Shown here: positions 15,824 through 25,119 of the stretch, piece by piece
Numbering within the stretch: the first letter of the stretch is position 1
Layout of the letters: each line of letters opens with the position of its first letter
Source: Streptomyces bungoensis
Lineage (GTDB): Bacteria > Actinomycetota > Actinomycetes > Streptomycetales > Streptomycetaceae
NCBI RefSeq assembly: GCF_001514215.1
Contig: NZ_KQ948856.1
Coordinates: 186,001-250,000, forward strand
DNA length: 64,000 bases
Reading direction: 5' to 3'
The notes under the pieces: model-generated
What the model saw: only the letters and a program-made list of their open reading frames with translations
Told to the model about the DNA's origin: nothing
The model's database searches: none
Made by a program: the position numbers and the translations under genes

Positions 15824-18800
15824 TCAGCGGGCGTTGAAGTACTTGGCCTCCGGGTGGTGGATCACGATGGCGTCCGTGGACTGTTCGGGGTGGAGCTGGA
15901 ACTCCTCCGACAGGTGGACGCCGATGCGCTCCGGCCTGAGGAGTTCGGCGATCTTGGCGCGGTCCTCCAGGTCGGGGCAGGCGCCGTAGCCGAGGGAGAA
16001 GCGGGCGCCGCGGTACTTCAGGGCGAACATGTCCTCGATGCCGGCGGGGTCCTCGCCGGCGAAGCCGAGTTCCGCGCGGACGCGGGCGTGCCAGTACTCG
16101 GCGAGGGCCTCGGCCAGCTGGACGGACAGGCCGTGCAGTTCGAGGTAGTCGCGGTAGGCGTCGGCGGCGAAGAGCTTGGCGGTCTCCTCGCCGATGCGGG
16201 AGCCGACGGTGACGACCTGGAGGCCGACGACGTCGGTCTCCCCCGACTCCTCGGGGCGGAAGAAGTCGGCCAGGCACAGGCGGCGGCCGCGGCGCTGGCG
16301 CGGGAAGGTGAAGCGGGTGCGTTCGTTGCCCTGCTCGTCCAGGATGATCAGGTCGTCGTCCTTGGACACGCAGGGGAAGTAGCCGTAGACGACGGCCGCT
16401 TCGAGGAGGTTCTCGGTCTGCAGCCGGTCGAGCAGGCCGCGCAGCCGGGGGCGGCCATCGGTCTCGACGAGTTCCTCGTACGACGGCCCCTCGCCGGTGC
16501 GGGCCTGCCTGAGGCCCCACTGGCCCTTGAACAGCGCGCCCTCGTCCAGCCAGCTCGCGTACTCCTTGAGCTGGATGCCCTTGACGATCCGGGTGTCCCA
16601 GAAGGGCGGGGTGGGCACGGGGTTGTCGGTGGCGACGTCGGAGCGGACGTGCCCCTCCTCCGGGCGCTCGGTCACCTCCACGGCGGCCGTGCCGCGCACC
16701 CGGCGCTGGCGCAGTTCGGGCAGCTTCGCCCCCGGCACGCCCCGCTTGACGCCGATCAGGGCGTCCATCAGGCGCAGTCCCTCGAAGGCGTCGCGGGCGT
16801 AGCGGACCTCGCCCTGGTAGAGCTCGTGCAGGTCCTGCTCGACGTAGGCGCGGGTCAGGGCGGCGCCGCCGAGGATGACCGGGAAGCGGGCGGCGAGGCC
16901 GCGCTGGTTGAGCTCCTCCAGGTTCTCCTTCATGATCACGGTGGACTTCACCAGGAGGCCGGACATGCCGATGACGTCGGCCCGGTGCTCCTCGGCGGCT
17001 TCCAGGATCGCGGAGACGGGCTGCTTGATGCCCAGGTTGACGACGTTGTAGCCGTTGTTGGACAGGATGATGTCGACGAGGTTCTTGCCGATGTCGTGCA
17101 CGTCGCCGCGGACGGTGGCGAGCACGATGGTGCCCTTGCCCTCGGCGTCGGACTTCTCCATGTGCGGTTCGAGGTGGGCGACGGCCGCCTTCATCACCTC
17201 GGCGGACTGGAGCACGAACGGCAGCTGCATCTGGCCGGAGCCGAACAGCTCGCCGACGACCTTCATGCCGTCCAGGAGGGTGTCGTTGACGATGTCGAGG
17301 GCGGGGCGTTCCTGCAGCGCCTCGTCGAGGTCGGCCTCCAGGCCGTTGCGCTCGCCGTCGATGATGCGGCGCTTGAGGCGCTCCTCCAGCGGCAGTGCGG
17401 CCAGTTCCTCGGCCTTGCCCGCCTTGAGGGACTTGGCGGTGGCGCCCTCGAAGAGCTGCATGAGCCTCTGCAGCGGGTCGTAGCCCTCGCGGCGGCGGTC
17501 GTGGATGAGGTCGAGGGCGGTCTGCACCTCTTCCTCGCTGAACCGGGCGATCGGCAGGATCTTGGAGGCGTGGACGATCGCCGAGTCCAGGCCCGCCTTG
17601 ACGCACTCGTCGAGGAAGACGGAGTTCAGCAGGATGCGGGCGGCCGGGTTGAGGCCGAAGGAGATGTTGGACAGGCCGAGGGTGGTCTGGACGTCCGGGT
17701 GGCGGCGCTTGAGTTCGCGGATGGCCTCGATGGTGGCGACGCCGTCCTTGCGGGACTCCTCCTGGCCGGTGCAGATGGTGAAGGTCAGGGTGTCGATGAG
17801 GATGTCGGACTCGTGGATGCCCCAGTTCACCGTCAGGTCCTCGATCAGCCGTTCGGCGATCTCGACCTTCTTCTCGGGGGTGCGGGCCTGGCCCTCCTCG
17901 TCGATGGTGAGCGCGATCAGGGCGGCGCCGTGCTCGCGGGCGAGCGCGGTGACGCGCGCGAAGCGCGAGTCGGGGCCTGCGCCGTCCTCGTAGTTCACGG
18001 AGTTGATCACCGCGCGGCCGCCCAGCTTCTCCAGGCCCGCCCGGATGACGTCGACCTCGGTGGAGTCCAGGACGATCGGCAGGGTGGAGGCGGTGGCGAA
18101 GCGGCCGGCGAGCTCCTCCATGTCGGCGACGCCGTCCCGGCCGACGTAGTCGACGCAGAGGTCGAGCATGTGCGCGCCCTCGCGGATCTGCTCCCGGGCG
18201 ATCTCCACGCAGTCGTCCCAGCGGCCCTCCAGCATGGCCTCGCGGAACTTCTTGGAGCCGTTGGCGTTGGTCCGCTCGCCGATGGCCAGGTAGGAGGTGT
18301 CCTGGCGGAAGGGGACGCTCTGGTAGAGGGAGGCGGCGCCGGGTTCGGGCCGGGGGCGGCGCTCGGTGGGGGTGAGGCCCCGGACCCGTTCGACGACCTG
18401 GCGCAGGTGCTCGGGGGTGGTGCCGCAGCAGCCGCCGACGAGGGAGAGGCCGTAGTCCCGTACGAAGTTCTGCTGGGCGTCGGCCAGGCCCTCGGGGCCG
18501 AGCGGGAAGTGGGCGCCGTCCTTGGTGAGGACCGGCAGGCCGGCGTTCGGCATGCACAGCAGCGGGATGCGGGAGTGCCGGGTGAGGTAGCGCAGGTGCT
18601 CGCTCATCTCGGCGGGGCCGGTCGAGCAGTTCAGGCCGATCATGTCGATGCCGAGCGGCTCCAGCGCGGTCAGCGCGGCGCCGATCTCGGAGCCCAGCAG
18701 CATCGTGCCGGTGGTCTCGAACGCCATGGAGCACAGCAGCGGCACCTCGATGCCGAGGCGTTCCATGGCGCGGCGGGCGCCGAGGACGGAGGCCTTTGTC

Positions 18801-19336
18801 TGCAGCAGGTCCTGGGTGGTCTCCACGATCAGCGCGTCGGCGCCGCCGGTGAGCAGGCCTTCGGCGTTGGCCTGGAAGCCGTCGCGCAGCGTGGTGTACC
18901 CGATGTGGCCGAGGGTGGGCAGCTTGGTGCCGGGGCCGATGGAGCCGAGGACCCAGCGCTGGCGGCCGTCGGCGGAGAACGCGTCGGCCACCTCGCGGGC
19001 GATGCGGGCGCCGGCCTCGGACAGTTCGTACACGCGGTCGGCGATGTCGTACTCCGCCATGGCCGCGTGGTTGGCCCCGAACGTGTTGGTCTCGACGCAG
19101 TCGACGCCCACGGCGAAGTACGCCTCGTGGACGGAGCGGACGATGTCGGGGCGGGTGAGGTTGAGGATCTCGTTGCAGCCCTCGAGGTGCTGGAAGTCCT
19201 CGAGGGTGGGGTCCTGGGCCTGGAGCATGGTGCCCATCGCTCCGTCGGCGACCACCACACGGGTGGCGAGGGCCTCTCGGAGCGCGGACGCACGGGTCCG
19301 GCTGTCGGCGGAAGGGGTCGGCGGCAACGAGGCCAT
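15824..19336 (-). CDS. metH: Cobalamin-dependent methionine synthase MetH
   Basis: A 1170-residue multidomain enzyme transferring a methyl group from methyltetrahydrofolate to homocysteine through cobalamin. The homocysteine domain (about 20-320) carries zinc ligands Cys237, Cys303 and Cys304. The pterin domain (about 340-600) and cobalamin cap and binding domains follow, with DVHDIG giving axial His747. The C-terminal reactivation domain has LGYGACPDLED. ATG 19336 follows AGGGAG by 8 nt; upstream in-frame sequence lacks family similarity. The leader contains a 9-bp hairpin. It is divergent from gylR. All main catalytic residues are intact. Confidence 0.97.
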   Translation of the reverse strand: MASLPPTPSADSRTRASALREALATRVVVADGAMGTMLQAQDPTLEDFQHLEGCNEILNLTRPDIVRSVHEAYFAVGVDCVETNTFGANHAAMAEYDIADRVYELSEAGARIAREVADAFSADGRQRWVLGSIGPGTKLPTLGHIGYTTLRDGFQANAEGLLTGGADALIVETTQDLLQTKASVLGARRAMERLGIEVPLLCSMAFETTGTMLLGSEIGAALTALEPLGIDMIGLNCSTGPAEMSEHLRYLTRHSRIPLLCMPNAGLPVLTKDGAHFPLGPEGLADAQQNFVRDYGLSLVGGCCGTTPEHLRQVVERVRGLTPTERRPRPEPGAASLYQSVPFRQDTSYLAIGERTNANGSKKFREAMLEGRWDDCVEIAREQIREGAHMLDLCVDYVGRDGVADMEELAGRFATASTLPIVLDSTEVDVIRAGLEKLGGRAVINSVNYEDGAGPDSRFARVTALAREHGAALIALTIDEEGQARTPEKKVEIAERLIEDLTVNWGIHESDILIDTLTFTICTGQEESRKDGVATIEAIRELKRRHPDVQTTLGLSNISFGLNPAARILLNSVFLDECVKAGLDSAIVHASKILPIARFSEEEVQTALDLIHDRRREGYDPLQRLMQLFEGATAKSLKAGKAEELAALPLEERLKRRIIDGERNGLEADLDEALQERPALDIVNDTLLDGMKVVGELFGSGQMQLPFVLQSAEVMKAAVAHLEPHMEKSDAEGKGTIVLATVRGDVHDIGKNLVDIILSNNGYNVVNLGIKQPVSAILEAAEEHRADVIGMSGLLVKSTVIMKENLEELNQRGLAARFPVILGGAALTRAYVEQDLHELYQGEVRYARDAFEGLRLMDALIGVKRGVPGAKLPELRQRRVRGTAAVEVTERPEEGHVRSDVATDNPVPTPPFWDTRIVKGIQLKEYASWLDEGALFKGQWGLRQARTGEGPSYEELVETDGRPRLRGLLDRLQTENLLEAAVVYGYFPCVSKDDDLIILDEQGNERTRFTFPRQRRGRRLCLADFFRPEESGETDVVGLQVVTVGSRIGEETAKLFAADAYRDYLELHGLSVQLAEALAEYWHARVRAELGFAGEDPAGIEDMFALKYRGARFSLGYGACPDLEDRAKIAELLRPERIGVHLSEEFQLHPEQSTDAIVIHHPEAKYFNAR

Positions 19337-19376
19337 GAAGGTGCTCCCTGGGATGCGACGGCTGTCGGCTATGCGG

Positions 19377-19400
19377 CTTGCCCGGACGCGGCCGGGCAAG
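19377..19400 (-). promoter_or_regulatory. Hairpin in the metH leader
   Basis: CTTGCCCGG (19377-19385) and CCGGGCAAG (19392-19400) form a perfect 9-bp stem with a 6-nt loop, 41 nt before the metH start. Methionine genes often carry riboswitches. I could not fit this leader to a SAM, SAH or cobalamin riboswitch by eye. Confidence 0.5.
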
Positions 19401-19544
19401 GGGCACGGCGCCAGGGTAACCGGGTGTGGGCTTGGATGGGCACCGGCGTCCACGAGGCGGACGCGGGCGGACGCCGGGGACCGGGCCATGTGGCCGAAGG
19501 ACGACGGCTGCGCCACCGCGGATGTAACAGGTGTGGGCGGACCA

Positions 19545-19575
19545 TTGGCGGTCGGTCGACAACGACCGGTAGTGT
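19545..19575 (+). promoter_or_regulatory. Candidate gylR promoter
   Basis: TTGGCG (19545-19550) and TAGTGT (19570-19575) are 19 nt apart. The predicted start falls inside the adjoining inverted repeats, which fits autorepression by GylR. Confidence 0.5.
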
Positions 19576-19611
19576 TCGGCATTGCCGAACAGCATGGTTG
19601 ATGCTGTTCGG
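19574..19611 (+). promoter_or_regulatory. GylR-type operator (two overlapping inverted repeats)
   Basis: GTTCGGCA-T-TGCCGAAC (19574-19590) is perfectly symmetric. It overlaps a second repeat with 11-bp arms, CCGAACAGCAT (19585-19595) and ATGCTGTTCGG (19601-19611). A 15/17 match to the first palindrome recurs before glpF. IclR-family proteins such as GylR bind sites of this kind. Confidence 0.7.
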
Positions 19612-19643
19612 TGACGGCCGAAGAGGACGGAGGCAGGACGGCG

Positions 19644-20408
19644 ATGGCACGGAACATCCAGTCGCTCGAACGGGCGGCCGCGATGCTGCGGCTGCTCGCG
19701 GGTGGCGAGCGACGGCTCGGCCTGTCGGACATCGCCTCGTCGCTGGGCCTCGCCAAGGGCACCGCCCACGGCATCCTGCGCACCCTCCAGCAGGAGGGCT
19801 TCGTCGAGCAGGACGACACCTCCGGGCGCTACCAGCTGGGCGCGGAGCTGCTGCGCCTGGGCACCACCTACCTCGACGTGCACGAGCTGCGGGCGCGGGC
19901 GCTGGTGTGGACGGACGACCTGGCCCGCTCCAGCGGGGAGAGCGTGTACCTGGGGGTGCTGCACCAGCAGGGCGTGCTGATCGTGCACCACGTGTTCCGG
20001 CCGGACGACAGCCGGCAGGTGCTGGAGATCGGGGCCATGCAGCCGCTGCACTCCACGGCGCTGGGCAAGGTGCTGTCCGCCTACGACCCGGTGGCGCACA
20101 GCGAGGCGCTGGAGGCCGACCGCAAGCCGTTCACCGACCGTACGGTGTGCGAGCCGGCGGACTTCGAGCACCTGCTGGACCTCACGCGCGCGCGGGGGTA
20201 CGCGGCGGACGTGGAGGAGACCTGGGAGGGCGTGGCCTCGGTGGCCGCGCCCATCCACGACCGGCGCCGCATGCCGGTGGGCGCGGTGGGCATCACGGGC
20301 GCGGTGGAGCGGCTGTGCCGCGGGGGCGAGCTGCGGCCCGACCTGATCGCGGCGGTGCGGGACTGCGCGCGTGCGGTGTCCCGGGACCTGGGCGCGCAGC
20401 GGTTCTGA
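19644..20408 (+). CDS. gylR: Glycerol operon regulator GylR (IclR family)
   Basis: 254 residues. An N-terminal winged helix (about 5-65, LSDIASSLGLAKGTAHGILR) and a C-terminal IclR effector domain (about 80-250) are clear. In Streptomyces GylR represses the glycerol operon and itself, with glycerol-3-phosphate as inducer. Position directly before glpFKD and matching palindromes at both promoters support this. ATG 19644 gives MARNIQSLERA, the usual start; an in-frame upstream ATG lacks a fitting ribosome site. It is divergent from metH. Confidence 0.96.
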   Translation: MARNIQSLERAAAMLRLLAGGERRLGLSDIASSLGLAKGTAHGILRTLQQEGFVEQDDTSGRYQLGAELLRLGTTYLDVHELRARALVWTDDLARSSGESVYLGVLHQQGVLIVHHVFRPDDSRQVLEIGAMQPLHSTALGKVLSAYDPVAHSEALEADRKPFTDRTVCEPADFEHLLDLTRARGYAADVEETWEGVASVAAPIHDRRRMPVGAVGITGAVERLCRGGELRPDLIAAVRDCARAVSRDLGAQRF

Positions 20409-20830
20409 CCGGCCGCACCGGGGCCCCTTTCACGCGGCGGTGATCGCCGCCCGCCGGCAGGTGATCAGCACGGACGACCGGGACGCGAGCGGCGTTCCGG
20501 TTCTCGCCATACCCTGAAATGGACATACGGGGAGAAACGTGTGTCAGTGCAGGAAAAGCCAGGAAAGCCGGGAAATCCGGAAACGGTCAGGAAAGGGCGA
20601 CAACCGGCAGCGATCGATAACGATCCTGTTTTCGACAACACAACCCTTGACGCATGCGTGACGCCGCAGCGAGACTCCCGTCCATCGGTCGGCATTGTCG
20701 AACACCTACCGGCAATACGCGCTAGAGTGTGACAACGCCAAGGGCCGGCATCGCTCTCACCCCCGAGGGCGCCAATCCCCGGAGGGACCCGGGGTTCGGC
20801 TTCCCTGGACGAAGGACAAAGGAGTCGCGG
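20409..20830 (+). promoter_or_regulatory. gylR-glpF intergenic region with candidate promoter and GylR site
   Basis: TTGACG (20647-20652) and GAGACT (20671-20676) are 18 nt apart. The GylR-like palindrome GGTCGGCATTGTCGAAC (20687-20703) begins just past the predicted start, and a TAGAGT at 20723-20728 could be a second -10. A 63-codon frame from GTG 20541 overlaps these elements but has poor codon bias, so I do not call it. The leader to glpF is over 100 nt. Confidence 0.6.
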
Positions 20831-21625
20831 GTGTCCAGCTCCGACATCTTCATCGGCGAGACCATCGGTACCGCCATACTCATCCTGCTCGGCGGTGGCG
20901 TGTGCGCCGCCGTGACGCTGAAGGCCTCCAAGGCCCGTAACGCCGGTTGGCTCGCCATCACCTTCGGGTGGGGTTTCGCCGTTCTCACGGCCGTTTACAC
21001 CTCCGCGCCGCTTTCCGGCGCCCATCTGAACCCGGCCGTGACGCTCGCCCTCGCGATCAAGGACAAGGACTTCAGCAACGTCCCCGTGTACTGGGGCGGC
21101 CAGCTGCTGGGCGCCATGATCGGCGCGGCCCTGGTGTGGGTGGCCTACTACGGCCAGTTCCACGCGCACCTCACCGACAAGGAGATCGTCGGCGGCCCGG
21201 GTGCGCAGGCCACGACGGCCAAGGCCGTCGAGGCGCAGGAGAAGGGCGCCGGCCCGGTGCTCGGTGTCTTCTCCACCGGTCCTGAGATCCGCAACGCGGT
21301 GCAGAACCTGCTCACGGAGATCATCGGCACCGTGGTGCTGGTGCTGGCCGTCCTCACGCAGGGCCTGAACGACAAGGGCAACGGCCTGGGCACCCTGGGC
21401 GCCCTGATCACCGCCCTGGTGGTCGTCTCCATCGGTCTCTCGCTCGGCGGCCCCACGGGCTACGCGATCAACCCCGCCCGTGACCTGGGTCCGCGCATCG
21501 TGCACGCCCTGCTGCCCCTGCCCAACAAGGGCGGCTCCGACTGGAGCTACGCCTGGGTCCCGGTGGTCGGTCCGCTGGTCGGCGGCGCGATCGCCGCAGG
21601 CATCTACAACGTCGCTTTCGCCTAA
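20831..21625 (+). CDS. glpF: Glycerol facilitator GlpF (aquaporin family)
   Basis: A 264-residue major intrinsic protein with six membrane segments. The two pore motifs are N67-P-A (HLNPAVT) and N214-P-A-R-D (AINPARD); the Asp after Arg is typical of glycerol facilitators as opposed to water channels. It carries glycerol inward for phosphorylation by the next gene's product. GTG 20831 follows AAAGGAG by 6 nt. It is the first gene of the glpF-glpK-glpD operon (gylC in older Streptomyces naming). Confidence 0.96.
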   Translation: MSSSDIFIGETIGTAILILLGGGVCAAVTLKASKARNAGWLAITFGWGFAVLTAVYTSAPLSGAHLNPAVTLALAIKDKDFSNVPVYWGGQLLGAMIGAALVWVAYYGQFHAHLTDKEIVGGPGAQATTAKAVEAQEKGAGPVLGVFSTGPEIRNAVQNLLTEIIGTVVLVLAVLTQGLNDKGNGLGTLGALITALVVVSIGLSLGGPTGYAINPARDLGPRIVHALLPLPNKGGSDWSYAWVPVVGPLVGGAIAAGIYNVAFA

Positions 21626-21687
21626 GGGCGCGCTGCGCGCACGCGCCGTACGCACAGCCCCACACCCACGGATTCCAGGAGCACACA

Positions 21688-23226
21688 GTGACCGACGCCC
21701 ACACCGCAGGCCCGTTCATCGCTGCTATCGACCAGGGCACCACCTCCTCGCGCTGCATCGTCTTCGACCGGGACGGCCGCATCGTCTCCGTCGACCAGAA
21801 GGAGCACGAGCAGATCTTCCCCAAGCCGGGCTGGGTCGAGCACAACGCCACGGAGATCTGGACCAACGTCCAGGAGGTCGTCGCCGGAGCCGTCGAGAAG
21901 GCCGGCATCACCCGTGACGACATCAAGGCCATCGGCATCACCAACCAGCGCGAGACCACCGTGCTGTGGGACAAGAACACCGGTGAGCCCGTCCACAACG
22001 CGATCGTCTGGCAGGACACCCGCACCGACGGCCTGTGCCGGGAGCTCGGGCGCAACGTCGGCCAGGACCGCTTCCGCCGCGAGACCGGCCTCCCGCTGGC
22101 CTCGTACTTCGCCGGCCCGAAGGCCCGCTGGCTGCTCGACCACGTCGACGGGCTCCAGGAGCGCGCCGAGGCGGGCGACATCCTGTTCGGCACCATGGAC
22201 AGCTGGGTCATCTGGAACCTGACCGGCGGTGTCAACGGCGGCAAGCACGTCACCGACGTCACCAACGCCTCGCGCACCCTGCTGATGAACCTGCACACCA
22301 TGCAGTGGGACCCGAAGATCGCCGAGTCCATCGGCGTCCCGCTGGCGATGCTGCCCGAGATCCGCTCCTCCGCCGAGGTCTACGGCGAGATCACCGGCGG
22401 CAAGCTGGGCGACCTGCTCGGCGGCATCCCGGTCGCCTCCGCGCTCGGCGACCAGCAGGCGGCCCTGTTCGGCCAGACCTGTTTCTCCGAGGGCGAGACC
22501 AAGTCGACGTACGGCACCGGCACCTTCATGGTGATGAACACCGGCTCCAAGATCATCAACTCCTACGCCGGTCTGCTGACCACCGTCGGCTACAAGATCG
22601 GCGACCAGCCGACGGTCTACGCCCTGGAGGGCTCGATCGCCGTCACCGGCTCGCTGGTGCAGTGGATGCGCGACCAGATGGGCCTGATCTCCACCGCCGC
22701 CGAGATCGAGACACTCGCGCTCTCGGTCGAGGACAACGGCGGCGCCTACTTCGTACCGGCCTTCTCCGGCCTGTTCGCCCCGCACTGGCGCTCCGACGCC
22801 CGCGGTGTGATCGCCGGCCTGACCCGGTACGTCACCAAGGCGCACCTCGCGCGCGCCGTCCTGGAGGCCACCGCCTGGCAGACCCGGGAGATCGCCGACG
22901 CCATGGTCAAGGACTCCGGCGACGAGCTGGTGACCCTCAAGGTCGACGGCGGCATGACCTCCAACAACCTGCTGATGCAGACCCTCTCGGACGTCCTGGA
23001 CGCACCCGTGGTGCGCCCGATGGTCGCCGAGACCACCTGCCTCGGCGCCGCCTACGCCGCCGGCCTCGCCGTCGGCTTCTGGTCCAGCACCGACGAACTG
23101 CGTGCCAACTGGCGCCGGGCAGCCGAGTGGACCCCCCACATGGACGCGGCCACCCGCGACCGTGAGTACAAGAACTGGCTCAAGGCCGTCGACCGGACCA
23201 TGGGCTGGCTCGAAGACGAGAGCTGA
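21688..23226 (+). CDS. glpK: Glycerol kinase GlpK
   Basis: A 512-residue FGGY-family kinase that makes glycerol-3-phosphate from glycerol and ATP. The phosphate-binding loop AIDQGTTSSR is at 13-22 (Asp15), with FGGY marks such as GYKIGDQPTVYALEGSIAVTG and the C-terminal VDGGMTSNNLLMQ. GTG 21688 has AGGAG 7 nt upstream. It starts 62 nt after glpF and is followed by glpD. The sequence looks complete and functional. Confidence 0.97.
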   Translation: MTDAHTAGPFIAAIDQGTTSSRCIVFDRDGRIVSVDQKEHEQIFPKPGWVEHNATEIWTNVQEVVAGAVEKAGITRDDIKAIGITNQRETTVLWDKNTGEPVHNAIVWQDTRTDGLCRELGRNVGQDRFRRETGLPLASYFAGPKARWLLDHVDGLQERAEAGDILFGTMDSWVIWNLTGGVNGGKHVTDVTNASRTLLMNLHTMQWDPKIAESIGVPLAMLPEIRSSAEVYGEITGGKLGDLLGGIPVASALGDQQAALFGQTCFSEGETKSTYGTGTFMVMNTGSKIINSYAGLLTTVGYKIGDQPTVYALEGSIAVTGSLVQWMRDQMGLISTAAEIETLALSVEDNGGAYFVPAFSGLFAPHWRSDARGVIAGLTRYVTKAHLARAVLEATAWQTREIADAMVKDSGDELVTLKVDGGMTSNNLLMQTLSDVLDAPVVRPMVAETTCLGAAYAAGLAVGFWSSTDELRANWRRAAEWTPHMDAATRDREYKNWLKAVDRTMGWLEDES

Positions 23227-23278
23227 GCGGCCGACCACGGCCGGCTCAGACAGCTCTGACGAGGAGTAAGTACCCGAC

Positions 23279-24895
23279 ATGACCAGTCCCTCCACCCTGC
23301 AGACCCTGCCTGCCCTGGGGACGCACCCGGCCTCCGGCTCGCTCCCGAGCCGGGCCGAGACCAGGGAGCAGCTCGCCAAGGCGTCGTACGACCTTCTTGT
23401 GATCGGCGGCGGCATCCTGGGCATCTCCACCGCCTGGCACGCCGCGCAGTCCGGGCTCAGGGTGGCGCTGGTCGACGCCGGCGACTTCGCCGGTGCCACC
23501 TCCTCCGCCTCCTCCAAGCTGCTCCACGGCGGCCTGCGCTACCTGCAGACCGGCGCGGTGAAGCTGGTGGCGGAGAACCACTTCGAGCGCCGTGCGGTCT
23601 CCCGCCAGGTGGCCCCCCACCTGGCGAACCCTCTCACCTTCTACCTCCCCGTGTACAAGGGCGGGCCGCACGGCGCGGCGAAGCTCGGGGCGGGCGTCTT
23701 CGCCTACTCCGCGCTCTCCGCGTTCGGTGACGGCGTGGGCCACCTGCTCTCCCCCGCCAAGGCGGCGCAGGACGTGCCCGAGCTGCGCACCGAGAACCTC
23801 AGGGCCGTCGCGGTGTACGGCGACGACCAGATGAACGACGCCCGGATGGCGCTGATGACGGTCCGCGCGGCCGTCGAGGCGGGCGCCGTCGTCCTCAACC
23901 ACGCCGAGGTCACCGGCCTGCGCTTCACCAAGGGCCGGGTCACCGGCGCCGAGCTCAGGGACCGGATGTCCGGCGAGGAGTTCGGGGTCAACGCCCGCCT
24001 GGTGCTGAACGCGACCGGCCCCTGGGTCGACCACCTGCGCCGCATGGAGGACGCGAACGCGGCCCCGTCCATCCGGCTGTCCAAGGGCGCGCACCTGGTG
24101 CTGAAGCGGACCTCTCCGTGGAAGGCCGCCCTCGCGACCCCGATCGACAAGTACCGCATCACCTTCGCCCTCCCGTGGGAGGACATGCTGCTGCTCGGCA
24201 CCACCGACGAGGAGTACGAGGGCGACCCGGCGGACGTGTCCGTCACCGAGAAGGACATAGCCCAGATCCTGGACGAGGCCGCGTTCTCCGTCCGGGACCG
24301 GCAGCTCAGGCGTGAGCTGATGACCTACGCCTTCGCCGGCCTGCGCGTGCTGCCGGGCGGCCCGGGCGACACCGCCAAGGCCAAGCGCGAGACGGTCGTC
24401 ACCGAGGGCAGGGGCGGCATGCTGTCCGTGGCGGGCGGCAAGTGGACCACCTTCCGGCACATCGGCCGCACGGTGATGAAGAAGCTCGAGGAGCTGCCGG
24501 GCCACCCGCTGGGCGACGACTTCGAGCCGATCTCCGCGCTGCCGAAGAAGCTGCCGCTGCCGGGCATCGCCAACCCGCGCGCGGTCGCCCACCGGCTGCT
24601 GACCGACCGTCCCGCGCCCGGCCCGCGGATGGCCGCCGACACCGCCCGGCACCTGGCCACCCACTACGGCTCCCTGGCCTTCGACATCGCCCGTCTGGCC
24701 AACGACAACCCGGAGCTGGCCGAGCGCGTCCACCCCGACGCCCCGGAGATCTGGGCCCAGGTGGTCTGGGCCCGGGACCACGAGTGGGCCGAGACGACGG
24801 ACGACGTGCTGCGCCGCCGGACCACGCTGACCATCCGGGGCCTGGCCACGGACGAGGTCCGCACCAAGGTCCAGGACCTGCTCGACAAGAAGTAG
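23279..24895 (+). CDS. glpD: Aerobic glycerol-3-phosphate dehydrogenase GlpD
   Basis: A 538-residue FAD enzyme at the membrane that oxidises glycerol-3-phosphate to dihydroxyacetone phosphate and passes electrons to the quinone pool. The dinucleotide fold IGGGILGISTAWHAA is at about 42-56. FAD-binding SSASSKLLHGGLRYL and the C-terminal VAGGKWTTFR are present. ATG 23279 follows GAGGAG. It ends the operon; a 16-bp stem terminator lies 88 nt downstream. Confidence 0.97.
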   Translation: MTSPSTLQTLPALGTHPASGSLPSRAETREQLAKASYDLLVIGGGILGISTAWHAAQSGLRVALVDAGDFAGATSSASSKLLHGGLRYLQTGAVKLVAENHFERRAVSRQVAPHLANPLTFYLPVYKGGPHGAAKLGAGVFAYSALSAFGDGVGHLLSPAKAAQDVPELRTENLRAVAVYGDDQMNDARMALMTVRAAVEAGAVVLNHAEVTGLRFTKGRVTGAELRDRMSGEEFGVNARLVLNATGPWVDHLRRMEDANAAPSIRLSKGAHLVLKRTSPWKAALATPIDKYRITFALPWEDMLLLGTTDEEYEGDPADVSVTEKDIAQILDEAAFSVRDRQLRRELMTYAFAGLRVLPGGPGDTAKAKRETVVTEGRGGMLSVAGGKWTTFRHIGRTVMKKLEELPGHPLGDDFEPISALPKKLPLPGIANPRAVAHRLLTDRPAPGPRMAADTARHLATHYGSLAFDIARLANDNPELAERVHPDAPEIWAQVVWARDHEWAETTDDVLRRRTTLTIRGLATDEVRTKVQDLLDKK

Positions 24896-24983
24896 GCCTC
24901 GGCGGGATCCGGTTCCTCCTCCCCTGACCGGGACCGGACCCCGCCGACGCTCCGGACCCCGCCGCACCGGGTCCGGAACAGCC

Positions 24984-25021
24984 GGGAGGGGCGGCTCCAC
25001 GCCGATGGAGCCGCCCCTCCC
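24984..25021 (+). terminator. Terminator of the glycerol operon
   Basis: Perfect 16-bp arms (24984-24999 and 25006-25021) with a 6-nt loop lie downstream of glpD. Confidence 0.85.
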
Positions 25022-25085
25022 GCGCGTGGGCGCCCGCTGTCGGCAGCCAGGCGCCGGGCCGCGTGAGGTGGCCTAGGGTGACCTG

Positions 25086-25098
25086 GACATCCGATGTC
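25086..25098 (+). promoter_or_regulatory. Candidate operator of the GntR-family gene
   Basis: GACATC-C-GATGTC is perfectly symmetric and lies 21 nt before the gene start. A TAGGGT hexamer at 25074-25079 just upstream could be the -10, so the palindrome would cover the transcription start, as expected for autorepression. Confidence 0.55.
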
Positions 25099-25119
25099 TG
25101 AGGCCGAGGGAGACCCGTC

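Noticed and set aside
15494..20443. A 1649-residue plus-strand frame opposite metH
   Set aside because: It is antisense to the well-supported metH and runs through gylR in another frame; its composition is that of a shadow frame.
20541..20732. 63-codon frame with a GGAG site before glpF
   Set aside because: Third-position GC is low with rare codons (AGA, CTA, ATA), and it overlaps the promoter and GylR site. A leader peptide cannot be excluded.
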